Source of the DNA: Alphaproteobacteria bacterium
GTDB taxonomy: Bacteria > Pseudomonadota > Alphaproteobacteria > RF32 > CAG-239
Direction of reading: 5' to 3'
Assembly: GCA_017937705.1 (NCBI GenBank)
Contig: JAGBDC010000011.1
Span: forward strand, 34,331-98,330
DNA length: 64,000 nt
Positions within the stretch are counted from its first letter, which is position 1. Each line of letters starts with the position of its first letter. A program made the translations under genes and the position numbers. Positions 1-8,350 of this stretch are shown piece by piece. The notes under the pieces are model-generated. The model saw only the letters and a list, made by a program, of their open reading frames with translations, was not told the origin of the DNA and did not search any database.

Positions 1-1034
1 CGATACGTAAAAAACGCTCATATAAAGAAATTCGACCGAGAGCAATCAGAACAACGGCAACAACATACACGGATCAAATTGAATCAGAACCGCAACAAAT
101 AGTCTCGGTTCCGGCTCTTCCGCAAATTGTTATTCCGCCATCAACAAATTCATCTCCTAAACAGGCAACACAAAAATTTGATCATGCTTTGTTTAAGTTT
201 GACGATGATATTGATGATTTAGATTTTGATATTGATGCTTTTGATGTTACTCCCGCTCCGAAACCGCAAGGTAATGGTCGTCGTAAAGAACGATTTGATT
301 ATGATGAAGACGAAGCACCGTCACGTCCTCGCAGTAAACCGCAAGCCAGAGAGAGAGAAAACGATCGAGATGCCGACAGACGTAACAGAAATCCTCGAGA
401 TAATGAACGCCGTGACCGACAGGAACGAGCTCCAAGAAACGAACGTCAAGAAAGAAATGAAAGACCGAATCGAGATTTTGAACGTCGTATAAAAGAAGAT
501 TTTAACAACAAAGAAAAACCGACACAAAAACAACCTAGCGGTTCATGTGTTGATATAATCAAACAAAAAGGTTATGAAGTAATCAGCAGAGTTACCGTTA
601 AAAATACCATCATAGATTATGTCGGAGTTTGTGCAAATAAGTTATGTCTATGTATGTTGGACAGAGAACCGGGTGATTGGTTGGCTGATGAGGAACGTTT
701 CAATGATGAAGAACCTTTGTGGTTCTCCGAAAATTCGCATCGTATTTCTCCGGTTCGTAAAATTGATATAGCCAAAAGAATGATTGCAGATCGCTTAGAA
801 TCTGCTAACATAAAACTTGACATAGAAGCATTTGTCATTATTCAAATCGGTAATATTATAAATGCGGAAGATATGTTTGAAATTTGGGATTCTCTAGATA
901 TTCACGTAACCAGAATTGATAGAGGCACACCTAAAGAAATAAAATTGTTTGCTCGAACATTGCCTGATGCAGAAAAATCAATTGCTCCGGGTAAACTTGA
1001 TAAACTTATTAATATATTGCGTAATATGGGATAA
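1..1034 (+). CDS. Unknown acidic and Arg-rich protein upstream of virD4, 5'-truncated by the window edge
   Basis: The reading frame is open from base 3 to the stop at 1034, with no stop codon before the first possible start (a TTG at 189). I therefore read it as the last 343 residues of a longer protein and not as a 281-residue one. The visible part has a Pro/Gln/Ser-rich stretch, then an Asp-rich run (DDDIDDLDFDIDAFD), then about 80 residues dominated by Arg, Glu, Asn and Asp, all low complexity and probably disordered. The last 165 residues look folded, with alternating beta and helix, two close Cys (NKLCLCML) and an FWEIWDSL-like helix region. I recognise no family. The stop lies 6 bases before the coupling-protein gene, so the two are almost certainly cotranscribed, and a role in type IV secretion (for example as an adaptor of the coupling protein) is inference only. 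Confidence 0.75.
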   Translation, partial: IRKKRSYKEIRPRAIRTTATTYTDQIESEPQQIVSVPALPQIVIPPSTNSSPKQATQKFDHALFKFDDDIDDLDFDIDAFDVTPAPKPQGNGRRKERFDYDEDEAPSRPRSKPQARERENDRDADRRNRNPRDNERRDRQERAPRNERQERNERPNRDFERRIKEDFNNKEKPTQKQPSGSCVDIIKQKGYEVISRVTVKNTIIDYVGVCANKLCLCMLDREPGDWLADEERFNDEEPLWFSENSHRISPVRKIDIAKRMIADRLESANIKLDIEAFVIIQIGNIINAEDMFEIWDSLDIHVTRIDRGTPKEIKLFARTLPDAEKSIAPGKLDKLINILRNMG

Positions 1035-1040
1035 CATAAA

Positions 1041-3224
1041 ATGGGATTGCAAAAACGCGGAGAAGAATGGGCAGAATATGATCATGCGGTGCAATGGATG
1101 TCATTAACCGTAATCATTACTCTCGTAGTGACTATAATTTTAGCAGCAATATCAATGCCTTTAGGCTACCTTATCGGAAACGGGGTTTCAAAAGAATCCA
1201 TTGCGACCGTCGGTAAGTTTATGGGTACAATTTTAAATGATCCCGGATACCTATTCAGACAATATGGTCGATGGTTTAATCAAATATCCAATAGTCACGG
1301 AAGTTTCAGCTTAGGTATGTGGTTGCCGATTATACCTATTTTAACACTTCCCATCGGCTTAATTATAGGAGCAATGAGTAACCCTTACAGATTTCAGTCC
1401 AATATTCACGGTTCAGGACGTTTAGCAACTTTAAAAGATATTAAAGCAATGAAATTGTTAGACGGATTTTGTATGGTCGTAGGTAAATATAAAGGTTATT
1501 ACCTAAAACTTCCCGAAACATTGTCTACATTATGTTGTGCACCTCCGGGAACCGGTAAAACCGTTGGGGTAGTTATTCCGACCATTTTTAATTCTAAAGG
1601 CATGAGTTTGGTTATTAATGACCCTAAACCTGAATTGTGCTACAGTACATCAGGTGCTCGTGCTAAAGACGGTCCAGTATTTATCATTAACTGGGGTGCG
1701 GAAGACAAACCGGAACAAGGTTTGTACTATCCGAGCTGGAATCCACTGTCTCCTACGGCTTTACCGGTTGCCGGTCCGGCACGTGATATGTACATCGATT
1801 CTATGTGTAATATTTTGGTAGAAGATCCTAAAGGCGGAGCGGACCCACACTGGTCACAGACAGGTCGTGCTGCATTAACCGGTTTTATTCACTTCATTTC
1901 TTCAAAGTGCGAAAAAGCACGTGCAAATGACTATTTTATAGGTCGTGTTTACGAGGGAAAACTTGATGCAGAAGATAAACAAGTTCTCGAAGGCTATTAT
2001 GAAGAAATTAAAATGCACAATCCGGCTGCAGTGAGAGCGGTAAGTGATTTACGCAATAATAACCTTACGGTTGAAAACTACGTACCTATCGGAACTTGGG
2101 ATTTGTTACCGGAAAAATGGGTTGGTCGTGAACCTTGTATTGCGATGATTATGGAATGGTTGACCGAGGCTCAAATTAAACAAGGACGAGAAATTCGTCG
2201 TCGTCTTGATGAAGGTGACCAAATGGCGGCAATGGCTGACCCGATGCGTGATTTGCTTGAAGCAGCTATTGATGAAGCTCGTAAATATGGTTATACTCAA
2301 CGTGCCTATACTGAATTGTCATCATTGAGTAATATGCCGGATAAAGAGCGCGGTTCCGTTATGTCAACAGCTTTTGCCGGTATCGGTGTGTTCAAGAACT
2401 CAGCGGTTGTAGCCAGAACCAGTTTCTCTGACTTACAATTTAAAGACTTGCGTGGTATGAAAGACCCTATCACCGGTGAATGGAAGCCAATTTCGGTTTA
2501 TCTGTCAGTTAACCAGGTAGATGCACGTGCGTTAGGTGTGATTAATGGTATTTTCATTGAATTGATGTCTTCATACCTTATTTCAAATCCACCAAACTTT
2601 GTTAACGCATCTGACGGCAAGATGGGACCTTTCCCTTGTATGTTCGTATTGGACGAGTTTCCGCAAATGCCTAAGCTTAAAGCGGTTATTGACGGACCTG
2701 CGGTAGGACGTGGTCAAAAAGTGTCGTACTTACTTATCGGACAAGATTTGGGACAAATTTCAGGTAAATATGGTAAAGATGACTTGGAAACTGTTATTTC
2801 TACTACTGCTTGTAAAATTATTTTATCTCAAAACAACGAGCAAACTGCACAACGTTTCTCAAAAATGGTGGGTAACAAAACGGTGCAAACTTCATCTTAT
2901 TCAAAACAAGAAGGTTTTGCTAATAAAGGGGCTAATCCGTTTGCAAAAAATACAACATATTCATTACAAGGTGTTTCGGTTATTACCGCTTCTCAATTAT
3001 TGAGTTTGCCGCAATTGAAACAAGTTGTATTGATGCAAAGTAATATTGACCACCCGATTATGGCAGATTCACCTCGTTGGTACCTAGATGCCAGAATGAA
3101 AGCTATGGCAAAACTTCCACCTGCTCCAAATGTTCCGGAATGGATTGTTGCTCAACGTGAAGACGTTAACGACAATATGATGGAAAAGCTCGGACTGGGA
3201 GAAGATGACAGTCAAGCATCATAG
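1041..3224 (+). CDS. virD4: Type IV secretion coupling protein, VirD4/TraG family
   Basis: This is a 727-residue inner-membrane ATPase that would bring substrates (DNA or proteins) to a type IV secretion channel. Two membrane segments lie at about residues 19-46 and 93-112, as in VirD4. The soluble part starts with the family's HGSGRLATLKDI signature, then Walker A APPGTGKT at 167-174 and Walker B FVLDEF with D538 and E539. The motif INDPKPEL after Walker A replaces the usual D-x-KGE version. It is longer than most VirD4 proteins (about 550-650), mainly because of an insertion at about residues 290-430 rich in charged helices, which could be an enlarged all-alpha substrate domain. No other vir gene follows it: the next gene is convergent. 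A virB8 homologue lies 38 kb away, so the secretion genes appear scattered. The family call is firm; the substrates are unknown. Confidence 0.9.
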   Translation: MGLQKRGEEWAEYDHAVQWMSLTVIITLVVTIILAAISMPLGYLIGNGVSKESIATVGKFMGTILNDPGYLFRQYGRWFNQISNSHGSFSLGMWLPIIPILTLPIGLIIGAMSNPYRFQSNIHGSGRLATLKDIKAMKLLDGFCMVVGKYKGYYLKLPETLSTLCCAPPGTGKTVGVVIPTIFNSKGMSLVINDPKPELCYSTSGARAKDGPVFIINWGAEDKPEQGLYYPSWNPLSPTALPVAGPARDMYIDSMCNILVEDPKGGADPHWSQTGRAALTGFIHFISSKCEKARANDYFIGRVYEGKLDAEDKQVLEGYYEEIKMHNPAAVRAVSDLRNNNLTVENYVPIGTWDLLPEKWVGREPCIAMIMEWLTEAQIKQGREIRRRLDEGDQMAAMADPMRDLLEAAIDEARKYGYTQRAYTELSSLSNMPDKERGSVMSTAFAGIGVFKNSAVVARTSFSDLQFKDLRGMKDPITGEWKPISVYLSVNQVDARALGVINGIFIELMSSYLISNPPNFVNASDGKMGPFPCMFVLDEFPQMPKLKAVIDGPAVGRGQKVSYLLIGQDLGQISGKYGKDDLETVISTTACKIILSQNNEQTAQRFSKMVGNKTVQTSSYSKQEGFANKGANPFAKNTTYSLQGVSVITASQLLSLPQLKQVVLMQSNIDHPIMADSPRWYLDARMKAMAKLPPAPNVPEWIVAQREDVNDNMMEKLGLGEDDSQAS

Positions 3225-3226
3225 AC

Positions 3227-3508
3227 TTAATAATAAATGTTTTTTAACAAATCCAATATTTTAATACATTTCGGATTAGTTAATGAATAATATACTGATT
3301 GAGCAATACGGCGGGTAGATACAATATCCGCCGCTCTTAGTACCGCTAAGTGCTGAGACAGAGCAGATTGACTGATACCCATAATTTTTTCTAACTCACC
3401 GACATTTTTTTCTCCGTTCTGTAAATTACATACTATTTCCAAACGTTTTGCATTTCCGAGTGCTTTGAACATTTCTGCACTTTTTTCAAATTCCTTTAAA
3501 CTTTCCAT
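3227..3508 (-). CDS. ArsR-family winged-helix transcription regulator
   Basis: A small winged-helix repressor. I start it at the ATG at 3508 (93 residues) because GGAG lies 9 bases upstream; an in-frame TTG at 3526 has no better signal. The fold reads as MFKALGNAKRLEIV, then the helix-turn-helix VGELEKIMGISQSALSQHL, then the wing TRRIAQSVYYSL. There is no ArsR metal box (CxC) in the recognition region. There are two Cys, at 27 in helix 2 (RLEIVC) and 81 near the C-terminus (NPKC). From memory, helix 2 Cys in RLxIVC is also found in the sulfide- or peroxide-sensing BigR/SqrR group, but the second Cys here is about four helical turns earlier than theirs. The gene is convergent with virD4 (two-base gap) and divergent from xseB; no obvious target operon is adjacent. 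Confidence 0.85.
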   Translation of the reverse strand: MESLKEFEKSAEMFKALGNAKRLEIVCNLQNGEKNVGELEKIMGISQSALSQHLAVLRAADIVSTRRIAQSVYYSLTNPKCIKILDLLKNIYY

Positions 3509-3535
3509 CCCTAAAATCTCCGTCAAATTAACAAT

Positions 3536-3558
3536 TAGACATTTATAAAATAGACATT
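3536..3558. promoter_or_regulatory. Direct repeat in the arsR/xseB divergent region
   Basis: TAGACATT occurs at 3536-3543 and again at 3551-3558, two copies 15 bases apart between the divergent arsR-type and xseB genes. It could be an operator for the ArsR-type protein, though this family more often uses inverted repeats, so this is a weak suggestion. Confidence 0.25.
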
Positions 3559-3619
3559 GATATTGAAATTTAAAGATTATGACCGTAATATATTTAAAAA
3601 ATTTTGGAGAATAATATAA

Positions 3620-3871
3620 ATGTCTGACGAAACAATTGAAAATTTGAGTTTTGAAGAAGCTCTCACTAAACTGGAAGTATTGGTTAGAGAACTAGAGGCC
3701 GGAAAAGTTAAACTTGATGATGCCGTATCAGCATATGAACAAGCCATAAAATTAAAAAAATTCTGCGAAAATAAACTAAATGATGCTAAATTGAAAATTG
3801 AAAAAATAGAAACGACATCAAATGGCAATCTTTCCTTAACTCCTTTAGATAAAATTGAAAACAATGAGTAA
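3620..3871 (+). CDS. xseB: Exodeoxyribonuclease VII small subunit
   Basis: XseB is the short helical subunit that wraps around XseA in exonuclease VII, which degrades single-stranded DNA. The 83 residues fit the family length (about 70-85), and the conserved core is visible as LSFEEALTKLEVLVRELEAGKVKLDDAVSAYEQ in two blocks, followed by a basic helix (KLKKFCENKL). The start is ATG with GGAG 9-13 bases upstream. The stop codon overlaps the ATG of ispA by 8 bases, so the two are translationally coupled. An xseB-ispA order is common in proteobacteria; dxs, which often follows, is missing here. xseA is not in the window. Confidence 0.93.
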   Translation: MSDETIENLSFEEALTKLEVLVRELEAGKVKLDDAVSAYEQAIKLKKFCENKLNDAKLKIEKIETTSNGNLSLTPLDKIENNE

Positions 3872-4766
3872 AATAGAAGAAACATTAAAAAGTTTTTCCA
3901 ATCGTTTCAACCAGGAAATAAATAATTTCTTTTATTTTCCTGAAGGATATGAGCGCCGTGTAGTTGATGCAATGTATTATTCGATGACACGGGGCGGAAA
4001 AAAACTGCGTCCGTTTTTGGTATGTGAAACAGCCCGTATGTTTGGAGTAGATTTTGCTCAATCGCTAAATGTAGCAATGGCTCTTGAAATGTTACACACC
4101 TATTCGCTCATTCACGATGATTTACCGGCTATGGACAACGATGATATTCGTCGCGGCTTTCCGACCTGTCACAAACAATTTGACGAAGCAACTGCCATAA
4201 TCGCCGGAGACGGATTGTTAACTTATGCTTTTGAAATAATGAGCTACCCGCAAACTGTTCAAAATGCTAATATAAGATGCCGATTAATTGAAATGTTGGC
4301 CAGAGCTGCCGGAGCTTTTGACGGAATGGTTGCCGGTCAAATGTTAGATTTAATCGCCTCTACTTACGCTGCAAAAAGGGAAAATGCAGAAGTAATAATT
4401 AAACATATTGAAGAAATGAAAACCGGACGTTTGTTACGTTATGCCGTTGAAGCAGGTGCTATTTTAGGAAATGCAAATACGGAACAAATGACTGCTCTGA
4501 TTAACTATTCTCGCAAAATCGGTGTTGCATTTCAAATTGCAGATGATATTCTGGATGTAACGGGTGATGAAAATATCGTCGGTAAAACTCTGAGAAAAGA
4601 TTCGGAGCAAAACAAATTTACTTTTGTCAGTATTTACGGACTGGATATGGCTCGAAAAATTGCTCAAGAACTTATTGCCGGAGCAGAAGAAGATTTGCTT
4701 ATATTCGGAGATAATGCAAACAATTTGAAAGCTCTTGCTCATTATATTATTGAACGAAATCACTAA
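3864..4766 (+). CDS. ispA: Farnesyl (geranyl) diphosphate synthase
   Basis: This enzyme condenses isopentenyl diphosphate with allylic diphosphates to give the C15 precursor of undecaprenyl and quinone chains, in the cytoplasm. The 300-residue protein carries both aspartate motifs: the first, DDLPAMD, at 85-91 and followed by NDDIRRG, and the second, DDILD, at 227-231. GGKKLRPFL near residue 45 binds the homoallylic diphosphate. A short-chain product is likely from sequence around the first motif (HTYSLIHDD), but the exact chain length cannot be read with certainty. I use the ATG at 3864, which overlaps the xseB stop; an upstream in-frame TTG at 3855 lacks support. The stop touches the next gene's Shine-Dalgarno, so all three are probably one operon. 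Confidence 0.93.
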   Translation: MSKIEETLKSFSNRFNQEINNFFYFPEGYERRVVDAMYYSMTRGGKKLRPFLVCETARMFGVDFAQSLNVAMALEMLHTYSLIHDDLPAMDNDDIRRGFPTCHKQFDEATAIIAGDGLLTYAFEIMSYPQTVQNANIRCRLIEMLARAAGAFDGMVAGQMLDLIASTYAAKRENAEVIIKHIEEMKTGRLLRYAVEAGAILGNANTEQMTALINYSRKIGVAFQIADDILDVTGDENIVGKTLRKDSEQNKFTFVSIYGLDMARKIAQELIAGAEEDLLIFGDNANNLKALAHYIIERNH

Positions 4767-4777
4767 TGGAGGAAACA

Positions 4778-5716
4778 ATGAAAAATTTATGGAAAATATT
4801 TTTAATTATAATCGCAATTGTTCTTCCTTGCACTCAAGCATTATCGCAAGTGCAGTTCGGTGTACCTAAAAAAATGTCAAATTCAATCTTACGAATAAGC
4901 AGTTTTTATGACTATTACCCGTTGGGCAGTACTGCAAGCGGAAGATATGAGGGGGTGTTAGATACATTTCTAAAAGATTTTCAAACTTTCGCTAATTTTT
5001 CTGCCGAAATGTATCGCGGTCAGGATTATGAAGAAACTATTCGTACCGGTGCCAAAGGAAGAGCGGATATAATCCTCGGAATGTATTCTGATACCAGTAT
5101 TTATGGTGATTTAAAATTTATTTATCCGGCAGCTATTGATAATCCCGTTCATTTGGTTATGCTTCCTTCAAAAATCAGTATGGTGAAAAAAATATCCGAT
5201 TTAAAAAATATGAAAGGAGCTATCGACAGTCGTGAATATTGGAGTGACTTTGTTCGTGACCAAATGAAAAATTTAAATTTGGAAAAAATTGACAACTCCT
5301 ATGATTTATACGGCAAACTTTTAAGAGGAGAAATTGATTATATTTTTACAACCTATTGGTTCGGCTCAATCGAAATGATGAAATTAGGAGTAAGAGATTT
5401 AGTTACTTTATCCAAAAAAAGTATATGGAGTATGCCGGTCTTTATCGGAATATCCAAAATATCCATGGAAAGAGATTATCTTTCGCACAACCTAACCCAA
5501 TGGTTATCTCGTCCGGAAGTTAGAGAAAAAATCAAAAATCGTGCTATTGAGATTTTGCAAAAAGTTGAAGAAGAAACCCGAGGAACAGTTCCACCTTCTT
5601 ACATTTTAGAACAACCTAAAGAAGAAGTTACTCCACCTGTTGAAGAAAATAACAGTCCTCTGCTATCTTCTTCTCCACTTTTAGGCGGTCCGCTTTTAAA
5701 TAATGCAAATAACTGA
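4778..5716 (+). CDS. Exported solute-binding-like protein (family 3 fold)
   Basis: A 312-residue secreted protein. GGAGG at 4768-4772 points to the ATG at 4778, not the in-frame ATG at 4766 that overlaps the ispA stop. The signal peptide runs to about residue 22 (hydrophobic core IFLIIIAIVLP, cleavage near ALSQ). The mature part resembles type-2 periplasmic binding proteins: an opening strand LRISSFYDYYP, then GRYEGVLDTFLKDF, GRADIILGMYSD and KISDLKNMKGA, typical of the family 3 layout. No permease or ATPase gene is nearby, so it may sense or chaperone and not transport. The last 50 residues are Pro/Glu-rich and contain a small PLLSSSPLLGGPLL repeat, unusual for this fold. Role unknown. Confidence 0.7.
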   Translation: MKNLWKIFLIIIAIVLPCTQALSQVQFGVPKKMSNSILRISSFYDYYPLGSTASGRYEGVLDTFLKDFQTFANFSAEMYRGQDYEETIRTGAKGRADIILGMYSDTSIYGDLKFIYPAAIDNPVHLVMLPSKISMVKKISDLKNMKGAIDSREYWSDFVRDQMKNLNLEKIDNSYDLYGKLLRGEIDYIFTTYWFGSIEMMKLGVRDLVTLSKKSIWSMPVFIGISKISMERDYLSHNLTQWLSRPEVREKIKNRAIEILQKVEEETRGTVPPSYILEQPKEEVTPPVEENNSPLLSSSPLLGGPLLNNANN

Positions 5717-5778
5717 CTTGACCTAACATAAACAAATTGATAGATTAGGGGTATAAATTAGTTGTGGGGGTAATATAT

Positions 5779-6450
5779 ATGGTTCTGTTAATACATCATC
5801 CGATTTCACCTTTCTCTCGTAAAGCAAGAATACTTATGGGAGAAAAGCGAATATTGTTTGTATTGAAAGAAGAAGATCCATGGAATCTGTCTGAAGAAGC
5901 TATGCGACTCAATCCGGCAGGCGAACTCCCTATTTTTGTATTTGATGGCAATGTTATTACCGGCAACAATGCAATTTGTGAATTTTTAGAAGAAGTTCAC
6001 AACGATAAAGATGCGAAACTTATTAACGGAGATATCAGACATCACGCAGAAATTCGTCGTCTAACGGAATGGTTTGATTATAAATTTTATCGTGAAGTAT
6101 ATCGAAATTTGGTAGCAGAAAAAGTATTTAAACGTTTTACATCCGGTATAGCTCCCGATTCACGAGTATTGAAAAAAGGCATAAACAACTTAAAATTTCA
6201 CATGGAATATTTGGATTGGTTATGTGAAAACCGCAAATTTTTAGCCGGAGATAATTTTTCTTTAGCAGATATCAGTGCAGCAGCACAACTCTCAATAATT
6301 GATTATTTAGGTGATATTTCTTGGGATGACTACAAAAATGCCAAGTTATGGTATTCGAAAATAAAGTCTCGTCCTTCTTTCAAAGAAATATTAAAAGATA
6401 ATATTAAAGGGATTTTACCCTCAAAACATTATAGTAACTTGGATTTTTAG
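5779..6450 (+). CDS. fzlA: FtsZ-localised GST-fold protein FzlA
   Basis: FzlA is a non-enzymatic glutathione S-transferase homologue of alphaproteobacteria that binds FtsZ filaments, curves them and links FtsZ to septal wall synthesis. The 223-residue protein has the thioredoxin-like N-domain (LIHHPISPFSRKARILMGEK, EDPWN, NPAGELPIF) and the helical C-domain (RLTEWFDYKFYREVY, GDNFSLADISAAAQL, KSRPSFKEIL). The C-terminal tail ending HYSNLDF matches my memory of the conserved FzlA tail needed for function. The ATG at 5779 follows GGGGGT by 9 bases; a GTG at 5764 is an alternative. The following lipoprotein gene begins 2 bases after its stop. A generic GST is the alternative, but the EDPWN motif and the tail favour FzlA. 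Confidence 0.8.
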   Translation: MVLLIHHPISPFSRKARILMGEKRILFVLKEEDPWNLSEEAMRLNPAGELPIFVFDGNVITGNNAICEFLEEVHNDKDAKLINGDIRHHAEIRRLTEWFDYKFYREVYRNLVAEKVFKRFTSGIAPDSRVLKKGINNLKFHMEYLDWLCENRKFLAGDNFSLADISAAAQLSIIDYLGDISWDDYKNAKLWYSKIKSRPSFKEILKDNIKGILPSKHYSNLDF

Positions 6451-6452
6451 TC

Positions 6453-6965
6453 ATGAAAAAATATATTATATTACTTTTATGTGTTCTCGCATTAAGCTCT
6501 TGTTCCAGCGTTGCCGGAGGAGAAGAACGTCCCAGTAAACCTTGGTGGCAAATTCCTCCGTTTAGTTGGTTTGATGCTCACGGTGACGGACAAGAAATCT
6601 TTCACTGGCAACGTCCTCGCACCAATGTTCAAAAATTTGCTAATGATCACAAGTTTTGTATAGCCAGATCTGCACAATTCAAGTTAATCCCCGCAATAAA
6701 AAAAGCGTTTAACAGTATAGCATATACGGAAGAAGTTCGTTTAAACATACGAGCTGACTGGACCGGCAAAAGCGGAATTTGGGCAAGTTTTATCCCTTAT
6801 CCGGGAGCACAACCTCTCATGGTTAACACCCCCTCTCCTCAAGACGACGATGATATTAATTATCAAAAGTATGTAGATTGTATGGAAGATAGAGGATATA
6901 CTACCCGCACTTATGATATACCGGAAGCTACAAACATCTATTTACGAGGCAAGGTTTCTCAATAA
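6453..6965 (+). CDS. Unknown lipoprotein downstream of fzlA
   Basis: A 170-residue lipoprotein with a signal peptide and lipobox LSSC, so that Cys17 would be lipidated. Residue 18 is Ser, which suggests outer-membrane sorting. The mature part is rich in Trp and Pro near the start (KPWWQIPPFSWFD), and has two further Cys (HKFCIARS and YVDCMEDRGY) that could form a disulfide; the C-terminal CMEDRGY pattern is seen in many small envelope lipoproteins. I recognise no named family. It starts 2 bases after fzlA and is likely cotranscribed with it, which could hint at a role at the division site. Its stop overlaps the convergent efflux lipoprotein gene by 7 bases. Confidence 0.8.
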   Translation: MKKYIILLLCVLALSSCSSVAGGEERPSKPWWQIPPFSWFDAHGDGQEIFHWQRPRTNVQKFANDHKFCIARSAQFKLIPAIKKAFNSIAYTEEVRLNIRADWTGKSGIWASFIPYPGAQPLMVNTPSPQDDDDINYQKYVDCMEDRGYTTRTYDIPEATNIYLRGKVSQ

Positions 6966-8350
6966 CCTCCCCCTATAGACTTATAAAAAGATATTATATT
7001 CTGATAGACGGCTCCTTTTGCCGTAATCAGGTTGTTTTGTGCTTCAAGTAAATTTTGTTCGGTTGAAAGAAAATCAGAAAACTCTACCAATCCTTCTCTA
7101 TATTTTATTTTCATATCATCAAAAACTTTTTGCATGTTTTTTGCCGATTCGTTTAATGATCGAACTTTGTTATAGCTCTTATCTATTCCAACTATTGAAT
7201 TACGTATTTCCTGTATTGCCTCAAGTAATGTATTTTGGTACAGATACAGATATTCCTCTTTTACGGATTTACTCAGTTTTACCTGATTTACCAATTGCCC
7301 CCAGTGTAAAAATGGCAAATTTATGGCAGGAGTATATCCGTATGCCGCATTTTCTGAACTGCCTAAATCTCTAAACAAATGAGCTTGCCAACCCAATGTT
7401 GCCGTTATATTGACATTCGGAAACATATTTGCAACGGCTTGCCCGATATCTGCATTTTTTGAAATAAGCATATTTTCAGCCATTTTAACATCCGGACGAT
7501 TGCGAATTACTTCAATCGGAAATCCTCTTAATTGTTTCACATCAAATACAAATATCTTAGAAACCATATTGTTTGACACATCGTTTAGTTCTTTTATATC
7601 TCCAGGCAATTTGCCTAACAAAATTGCAATTGCATTTTTGTAACTTTCTTCTTGATATTCTAAATCCGGTAGCAATGATTGTGTAGTTTGTACCGCATAT
7701 TTAGCCTGATTAAGAGCTGTATTATCAGCCAATCCCGCATCAAATTTATTTTTCACGGTATTCAAAATTTCTTGTTGCAAATATAAATTTTGTTTAGAAA
7801 TACGTAGTCTTTCCTGAGTTGTTCGTAACAAAATATAATTATTGGCAACTTCAGCGGTTAAGGATATTAAAACATCTGTCAAATTATTTGCAGCAGCTTT
7901 ATACAACGCCTGTGAGCTTTCTGTTTTGCGCCGTCCTCCTCCCCATATATCCAATTCCCAAGAGGCATCTAAACCTAAACGAAAATAGCTTGTTTTATCC
8001 CCTAGTTCCTCATATTTTGGTGCATAAGCATAATTATATTCACTATTCGCATCAATCATCGGTAAATATTGAACTTCATTAATATTCAATGAATATCTTG
8101 CTTGTCTTAATTTTGCCAAAGCTATTTTTACATTAGGACTGTTTTGTAAAGCTTCATCAATCAAGCGATTTAGGGTTTTATCCTTAAAATCTCTATACCA
8201 AAAAATACTTATCGGATAATTGCTGTAATAATCTACACCTAAACTATCAATCAAATTTTGGTTACTCCAAAACATCGGACGTTCATAATCAGGACCGACC
8301 GAGCAGGAAGCCAGAAACAATACTGCCCCAATTTTACTCAACTTCAGCAT
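6959..8350 (-). CDS. RND efflux outer-membrane channel lipoprotein, NodT/OprM type
   Basis: The outer-membrane factor of the tripartite pump encoded by this operon: it forms a trimeric TolC-like tunnel from the periplasm to the outside. The ATG at 8350 is chosen because AGGAGGAG lies just upstream; an in-frame ATG at 8368 sits inside that sequence. That gives 463 residues, with lipobox FLASC and lipidated Cys16, followed by VGPDYERP, the usual start of mature NodT-family proteins. Two repeats of outer-membrane-efflux-protein helices follow, with [16 protein letters not shown] and [12 protein letters not shown] as family signatures. It overlaps the end of the pump gene by 17 bases, so translation is coupled. 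Convergent with the fzlA-linked lipoprotein. Confidence 0.93.
   Translation of the reverse strand: MLKLSKIGAVLFLASCSVGPDYERPMFWSNQNLIDSLGVDYYSNYPISIFWYRDFKDKTLNRLIDEALQNSPNVKIALAKLRQARYSLNINEVQYLPMIDANSEYNYAYAPKYEELGDKTSYFRLGLDASWELDIWGGGRRKTESSQALYKAAANNLTDVLISLTAEVANNYILLRTTQERLRISKQNLYLQQEILNTVKNKFDAGLADNTALNQAKYAVQTTQSLLPDLEYQEESYKNAIAILLGKLPGDIKELNDVSNNMVSKIFVFDVKQLRGFPIEVIRNRPDVKMAENMLISKNADIGQAVANMFPNVNITATLGWQAHLFRDLGSSENAAYGYTPAINLPFLHWGQLVNQVKLSKSVKEEYLYLYQNTLLEAIQEIRNSIVGIDKSYNKVRSLNESAKNMQKVFDDMKIKYREGLVEFSDFLSTEQNLLEAQNNLITAKGAVYQNIISFYKSIGGGY

Noticed and set aside
189-1034. TTG start at 189 for the first gene
   Set aside because: The same frame is open back to the window edge with similar composition, so the gene is probably longer and truncated by the window.
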